Below, piece by piece: positions 4,368 through 8,280 of a stretch of 8,280 bases of DNA. The stretch spans positions 1 to 8,280 of the forward strand of contig JAZDJP010000076.1 in NCBI GenBank assembly GCA_043803805.1, read 5' to 3'. The stretch is from JAZDJP01 sp043803805 (lineage in GTDB: Bacteria > Planctomycetota > JAZDJP01). The translations under genes and the position numbers were made by a program. The notes under the pieces were generated by a model. The model searched no databases. It worked only from the letters and a program-made list of their open reading frames with translations, and was not told where the DNA came from. Every line of letters starts with the position of its first letter. The first letter of the stretch is position 1.

Positions 4368-7300
4368 ATGCCGGTTTCTCCCGACATCCTCACTGCCCGC
4401 ATCCGCTGGACACCCGCCCAGAGGGGATTTTGGCTTGGCGGCGTTTTGGGGCTCGGGGTTCTCGCCGGAATTGATGCGTCCTCCTTTGTTTTTGCGGCCA
4501 GCGTGGGGCTTCTGGCGGGGTACACGATTGTCGTGGGGGTTAAAGTTCTCGCGGTCCTCGCCGGGCTTCTCCGCCGGTTCACGGTGACGGTGCCGGACCG
4601 GGCTCTGGACGCCCTTCGCGACGAAACGTTGCCCGTCTACACCGTGCTCGTCCCGCTCTACCATGAAGGGAACGTCGTCCCCAGCCTGCTCCGCGCCCTG
4701 GAACGGATTGATTACCCGCGCGACCGGCTCGATGTGAAATTACTTCTCGAGTCCGACGATCCTGAAACGGCGGAGGCCCTCGCGCGCCAGGAGATTCCCG
4801 CCGGAATCGGGATCGTCGTCGTTCCCCCGGGCGTCCCCGGCACCAAGCCCCGGGCCTGCAACGAGGGTCTTGCCCTCGCCCGCGGGGAATTCCTCGTGAT
4901 TTACGATGCCGAGGACCGTCCCGAGCCCGACCAGTTGAAAAAGGCCGTGGCGGCGTTCCGGTCGCTCCCTCCGGCGGTGGCCTGTCTGCAGGCGCGCCTG
5001 AATTTTTACAACGCCTTCGACAATCTTCTCACGCGGGGATTCGCCTTGGAGTACACGACATGGTTCGACCTTTACCTCCCCGGCCTCTACGCGCTCGGGG
5101 CGCCCATTCCGCTCGGGGGCACGTCCAACCATTTCCGCGCGGACGTGCTGGTTCGGGTCGGCGGGTGGGATCCCTGGAACGTGACGGAGGATTGCGACCT
5201 CGGGGTGCGCCTGGCGCGCGGCCGGTGGAAGACGCGCATCCTCGATTCCACGACATGGGAGGAGGCCCCGTCGCGTCCCGGCGTCTGGCTTCGTCAGCGT
5301 TCCCGCTGGGTCAAGGGCTACTGGCAGACGCTTCTTGTGCACACCCGGCGGCCGTGGCGGACGGTCCTGGACCTCGGGCCGTGGAAATACCTCCAGATGC
5401 TCCTCGCGGTGGGGGGGCAGGTGGCCACGCTGCTTCTGAATCCCGTCGCCTGGGCGGCGTTTTTTGCCGGGCTGGCGTTGCGCGTCCCGGTCTTCCATCC
5501 CGAGTCGCCCTGGACGATGGGCTTTTTCGCGGCGGCCCTGGCGCTTCTGTTGTTCAACGGTCTTTTTGTGCTGATTCACGTTCTCGGCGCGCTGCGCCGG
5601 GGGATGGGGCGGCTCGCGCCCTGGGCGGCGCTTCTTCCGTTCTACTGGATTTTGATGAGTCTCGGGGCCTGGCGGGGCTTTCTCCAGTTTTTCGGGGCGA
5701 CGTTCTTCTGGGAGAAGACAACGCACGGGATGGCGCGAACGCCCCGGCGTGCCGCCCGCCGGGAGATGGCGGCTCCGGGGTGGGCGGTGTCGGCGGCGGG
5801 GGTCTTCGTTTTGCTCGCGGCCGCCACCGGCGCGGTGGTGGGCGTCTCCGTCCTTGTCCCGCGATGGCTCAAGTTCCCGGAGAAAATCCGCCTGGCGGCC
5901 ATCTCCGTGGCCGGGGAGGGGGCGGAGCACGAGATCCGTCTCGACAAATCCTGGTTCGGAAAATCGGAGGTCCTTCTCGAAGTCTCCCTTCGCGGCGCGG
6001 CGTCGCGCGGCGGATCGCGCGGGACGGAGGCGTCCGCCGCGGGAGGCGCGCCGCCGTCGGCCGCGGTCACGGCGTCCCCGCTTTGCCGCGTCATGGTGTT
6101 TCTCAAGGTCGGCGACGGGGAGTGGTACCAGCGGCTCGTGGAGAGCGTGGCCGCGGAGGGCGGGCGGTTGCGCATCGTCCTGCCGCTCGCGGACGGCTGG
6201 CGGGATATCCCGGCGGGACGGCCGTGGGGGCCGTGGTGTCTGCGCCGGGTGCGGGGGGTGGGCGTTCGCGTATTCTCCGAGGGGGGGGAACTCGCGGGCG
6301 TCCGCCTCGAACGCGCCGAGGCGCGGGGAGCGGCGGATCCCGGCCCCCTCGTCGTCACGGCAATGGAGGCCCCGGCCACCGTGCCCTGCCGCGCGGTTTT
6401 TGAGGCGCGGTTCTCCATCGGCCGCGAATTCGAGAATCCCTTCGACCCGGCCCAGGCGGACATCTGGGGGGTCTTCACCGCGCCCTCCGGGGCCGTCGAA
6501 CGCATCCCCGCCTTCTACACCCAGGAGTACCATCGCTGGAAAGAAGGGAATGCCGAGCGCCTTCGCCCCGAGGGCGCTCCCGGCTGGCGGGTGCGTTACG
6601 CGCCCCGGGAACCGGGCGATTACCGCTGGCGCGTCGAGGGGAAGGATGCGCGGAGCGGGGCGTTCACCGCGGAGACCCGGGGTTTCACATCGGCGCCCTC
6701 CGACCGCCCCGGCTACGTGAAAGTCCACAAGGACGGGCGGCATTTCGCCCTGGAGAACGGGGAATTCCTTTACCCGGTGGCCATCAACGTCCGTTCCCCC
6801 CGGGACGATCGCAATTCCGGAAATTGGGATTTTCCCCTTCCGTCGGCATCGGAGGGATTGTACCGGATGGAGGACTATCTGAACCGGATGTCGCGCGCCG
6901 GGATGAACGTCATGCGGACGTGGATGACGCCGTGGTGGGCGGGCATCGAATGGAACCGCCAGGCCCCCGGCTTCCACGGTCTCGGGATATACAACCTGGA
7001 AAACGCCTGGCGGCTGGATGGCCTGCTGGATCAGGCGGAAAAGAAGGGGATGTGGATTGACCTCGCCCTGAATTCCCACGGGCCGTTCACCACGCGTTAC
7101 GATTCCCAGTGGGACGAGAACCCCTACAACCGGCGCCTGGGCGGACCGGTCGGGGGGCCGGGGGAGGTGCTCACGAATTCCGAGGCGAAACGGCATTTCC
7201 GGAACCGTTTCCGGTACATCATCGCGCGGTACGGCGCGAGCCCGGCGCTTTTTTCATGGGTGCTCTGGATCGAGGTGAACGTGGTGAATGAGGACGCCGA

Positions 7301-8174
7301 CGTCCTCCGGGCCTGGCACGCGGAACTCGGCGATTACTTCCGGAGACTGGATCTCGGGCGGCACCCGGTCTCGACCGAGTTCAACAATGACGTTGGCTTC
7401 CCGGAGATCTGGCGGCTCCGGGGGATTGACTACACCCAGCTCGCCGCCTACAACGTGGGGTCCGGGCTCGTCCGGAACCTGGAGGAGTGCGTCGAGCCGC
7501 TGGCACAGTATCCCAAACCCATGATTCTCGAGGAATACGGCGGGCACTGGTCCGGCGGGGGAATGAAGATGCTCGCCCAGGAGATCCACGACGGGCTCTG
7601 GGCGGGGTGGATGATGCCGCTGGGGGGGACGCCCATGGCGTGGTGGTGGAATTTCGTTCTGGAAAAGGGGCTCGGCCGGCATTACCGCCGCTTTGCCGAA
7701 TTCATCCGGGGGGAGGATCTTCGCGACATCCGGTGGAATTTCGGGCGTGTCGAAATCGCCGGGGATCCTCATCTGACGGCGCTCGTCCGGCGGGGGCCGG
7801 ACCGCGCCTACGTTTGGGTGTATTATCCCTACTTCGCGGACATCGCGGTTGACCGGGGCGGGACCGGTCGGCACGAGCCGATCACACGCGCGTACGAATC
7901 CCGCACCCGGGGGAAGTTCGATCCTCTGGCCGATCCCGCGGCGGCCATGTTCCGCGCGGTGGAGGGGGCCTCGATTGAATTTCCGGGGATGGAGGCCGGC
8001 GACTACGCGGTGGAATTCTGGGATACCTGGTCGGCGAAGCCGCCGGAGACGGCGAAATTCACGGCGGACGGCGGGCGGCTGGTGGTGAAATTACCGGCGT
8101 TGACGCGGGACGTGGCGGTGAAGGTGAGGAAGATCGTGGCTAGCAGGCCGCTAAAAAACCGGCTTAAAAGTTAA
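4368..8174 (+). CDS. GT2 polysaccharide synthase fused to an extracytoplasmic GH-A-type glycosidase
   Basis: This 1268-aa protein has two enzymatic halves. Residues 1-465: two N-terminal membrane segments (about 21-38 and 40-68), then a cytoplasmic GT2 domain of the XagB/cellulose-synthase-like type. Its motifs are LPVYTVLVPLYHE (88-100), ESDD (128-131), YDAED (179-183), TEDCD (273-277) and QRSRW (310-314, the QxxRW motif of processive enzymes). More hydrophobic segments follow (about 342-372, 383-409, 418-442). A last one (473-497) leads to a beta-rich region (about 505-655) with a low-complexity insert (543-570). Residues 670-780 resemble DUF5060, and about 780-1130 a TIM-barrel glycosidase of clan GH-A, with E969 as probable acid/base (WVLWIEV) and E1056 as probable nucleophile (MILEEYGG). 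A C-terminal beta domain ends the chain. The ATG at 4368 is the earliest start, since an in-frame TGA lies 12 bases upstream; its ribosome-binding site is weak. The gene stands alone and is much richer in G+C than the left block. The inferred role is to polymerise a glycan, export it and trim it outside. Sugar, topology and activity are unproven. Confidence 0.88.
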   Translation: MPVSPDILTARIRWTPAQRGFWLGGVLGLGVLAGIDASSFVFAASVGLLAGYTIVVGVKVLAVLAGLLRRFTVTVPDRALDALRDETLPVYTVLVPLYHEGNVVPSLLRALERIDYPRDRLDVKLLLESDDPETAEALARQEIPAGIGIVVVPPGVPGTKPRACNEGLALARGEFLVIYDAEDRPEPDQLKKAVAAFRSLPPAVACLQARLNFYNAFDNLLTRGFALEYTTWFDLYLPGLYALGAPIPLGGTSNHFRADVLVRVGGWDPWNVTEDCDLGVRLARGRWKTRILDSTTWEEAPSRPGVWLRQRSRWVKGYWQTLLVHTRRPWRTVLDLGPWKYLQMLLAVGGQVATLLLNPVAWAAFFAGLALRVPVFHPESPWTMGFFAAALALLLFNGLFVLIHVLGALRRGMGRLAPWAALLPFYWILMSLGAWRGFLQFFGATFFWEKTTHGMARTPRRAARREMAAPGWAVSAAGVFVLLAAATGAVVGVSVLVPRWLKFPEKIRLAAISVAGEGAEHEIRLDKSWFGKSEVLLEVSLRGAASRGGSRGTEASAAGGAPPSAAVTASPLCRVMVFLKVGDGEWYQRLVESVAAEGGRLRIVLPLADGWRDIPAGRPWGPWCLRRVRGVGVRVFSEGGELAGVRLERAEARGAADPGPLVVTAMEAPATVPCRAVFEARFSIGREFENPFDPAQADIWGVFTAPSGAVERIPAFYTQEYHRWKEGNAERLRPEGAPGWRVRYAPREPGDYRWRVEGKDARSGAFTAETRGFTSAPSDRPGYVKVHKDGRHFALENGEFLYPVAINVRSPRDDRNSGNWDFPLPSASEGLYRMEDYLNRMSRAGMNVMRTWMTPWWAGIEWNRQAPGFHGLGIYNLENAWRLDGLLDQAEKKGMWIDLALNSHGPFTTRYDSQWDENPYNRRLGGPVGGPGEVLTNSEAKRHFRNRFRYIIARYGASPALFSWVLWIEVNVVNEDADVLRAWHAELGDYFRRLDLGRHPVSTEFNNDVGFPEIWRLRGIDYTQLAAYNVGSGLVRNLEECVEPLAQYPKPMILEEYGGHWSGGGMKMLAQEIHDGLWAGWMMPLGGTPMAWWWNFVLEKGLGRHYRRFAEFIRGEDLRDIRWNFGRVEIAGDPHLTALVRRGPDRAYVWVYYPYFADIAVDRGGTGRHEPITRAYESRTRGKFDPLADPAAAMFRAVEGASIEFPGMEAGDYAVEFWDTWSAKPPETAKFTADGGRLVVKLPALTRDVAVKVRKIVASRPLKNRLKS

Positions 8175-8280
8175 GACACCCCCGTCGGGATATCATTTTC
8201 GCCCGAAGTTGCTTGCCAAAGATTCGTATTGTTCGCAGGCACATCTGTTTTTCACCATTCCGTCCTTATCGTCCTGCCTG

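Noticed and set aside
6281..6288. Eight-G run inside the glycosidase half as another phase-variable site
   Set aside because: It is in frame within Glu-Gly-Gly-Glu codons of a very GC-rich gene where several seven- to eight-G runs occur. There is no sign of frame disturbance.
4740..7196. Very long minus-strand open frame (818 codons) opposite the glycosyltransferase/glycosidase gene
   Set aside because: Long antisense frames are expected in high-GC coding DNA. The product is rich in Arg, Pro and Gly with no domain, while the plus strand has unmistakable GT2 and glycosidase motifs.
8147..8165. GCCG/CGGC hairpin at the end of the long gene as a terminator
   Set aside because: It lies within the last codons, the stem is only four base pairs and the following bases lack a T-run.

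Overview
The window looks like chromosomal DNA of an uncultured, fairly high-GC Gram-negative-type bacterium. The tRNA, the Shine-Dalgarno sequences and the gene architecture are all bacterial. The large synthase/glycosidase protein would suit PVC-type or other environmental lineages, but nothing here fixes the phylum. Two blocks of different base composition meet at a tRNA gene. Two 60-base lines counted by hand give about 43% G+C (2101-2160, left block) and 70% (7141-7200, right block).

Left block (1-3921, + strand) is a compact four-gene run that reads as an operon around NAD and ADP-ribose. In order it encodes an NrtR-type Nudix protein with an intact Nudix box (35-724), a soluble SPFH/Band-7 protein with a flotillin-like coiled coil (775-1797), a divergent NAD-kinase-fold protein with the signature GGDG altered to GQDG (1870-2808), and an ADP-ribosylglycohydrolase with intact metal-binding motifs (2848-3921). 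Uninterrupted runs of 14 and 18 G lie immediately before genes 1 and 3, which suggests phase-variable or structure-dependent expression, although homopolymer length is also the least reliable thing in a read assembly. At the length given, the 18-G run leaves the SPFH and NAD-kinase-like genes in one frame, separated only by the SPFH UAG stop. The operon may begin before position 1. No ADP-ribosyltransferase is visible.

The junction (3922-4367) has no protein gene. It holds two related hairpin-forming repeats about 180 bp apart, a further strong stem-loop, a 24-nt inverted copy of the 3' end of tRNA-Gln, the complete tRNA-Gln(UUG) on the minus strand (4181-4251) and a plausible minus-strand promoter for it. 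The composition change, the repeats and the tRNA relic fit an old insertion or rearrangement point next to a tRNA gene.

Right block (4368-8174, + strand) is one very long gene. Its 1268-aa product joins a membrane GT2 glycosyltransferase of the processive type (DxD-like, TED and QxxRW motifs) to an extracytoplasmic-looking half containing beta-sandwich, DUF5060-like and clan GH-A TIM-barrel glycosidase regions. It looks like a polysaccharide synthase and its hydrolase in one chain. Positions 8175-8280 hold no recognisable gene, RNA or clear terminator.
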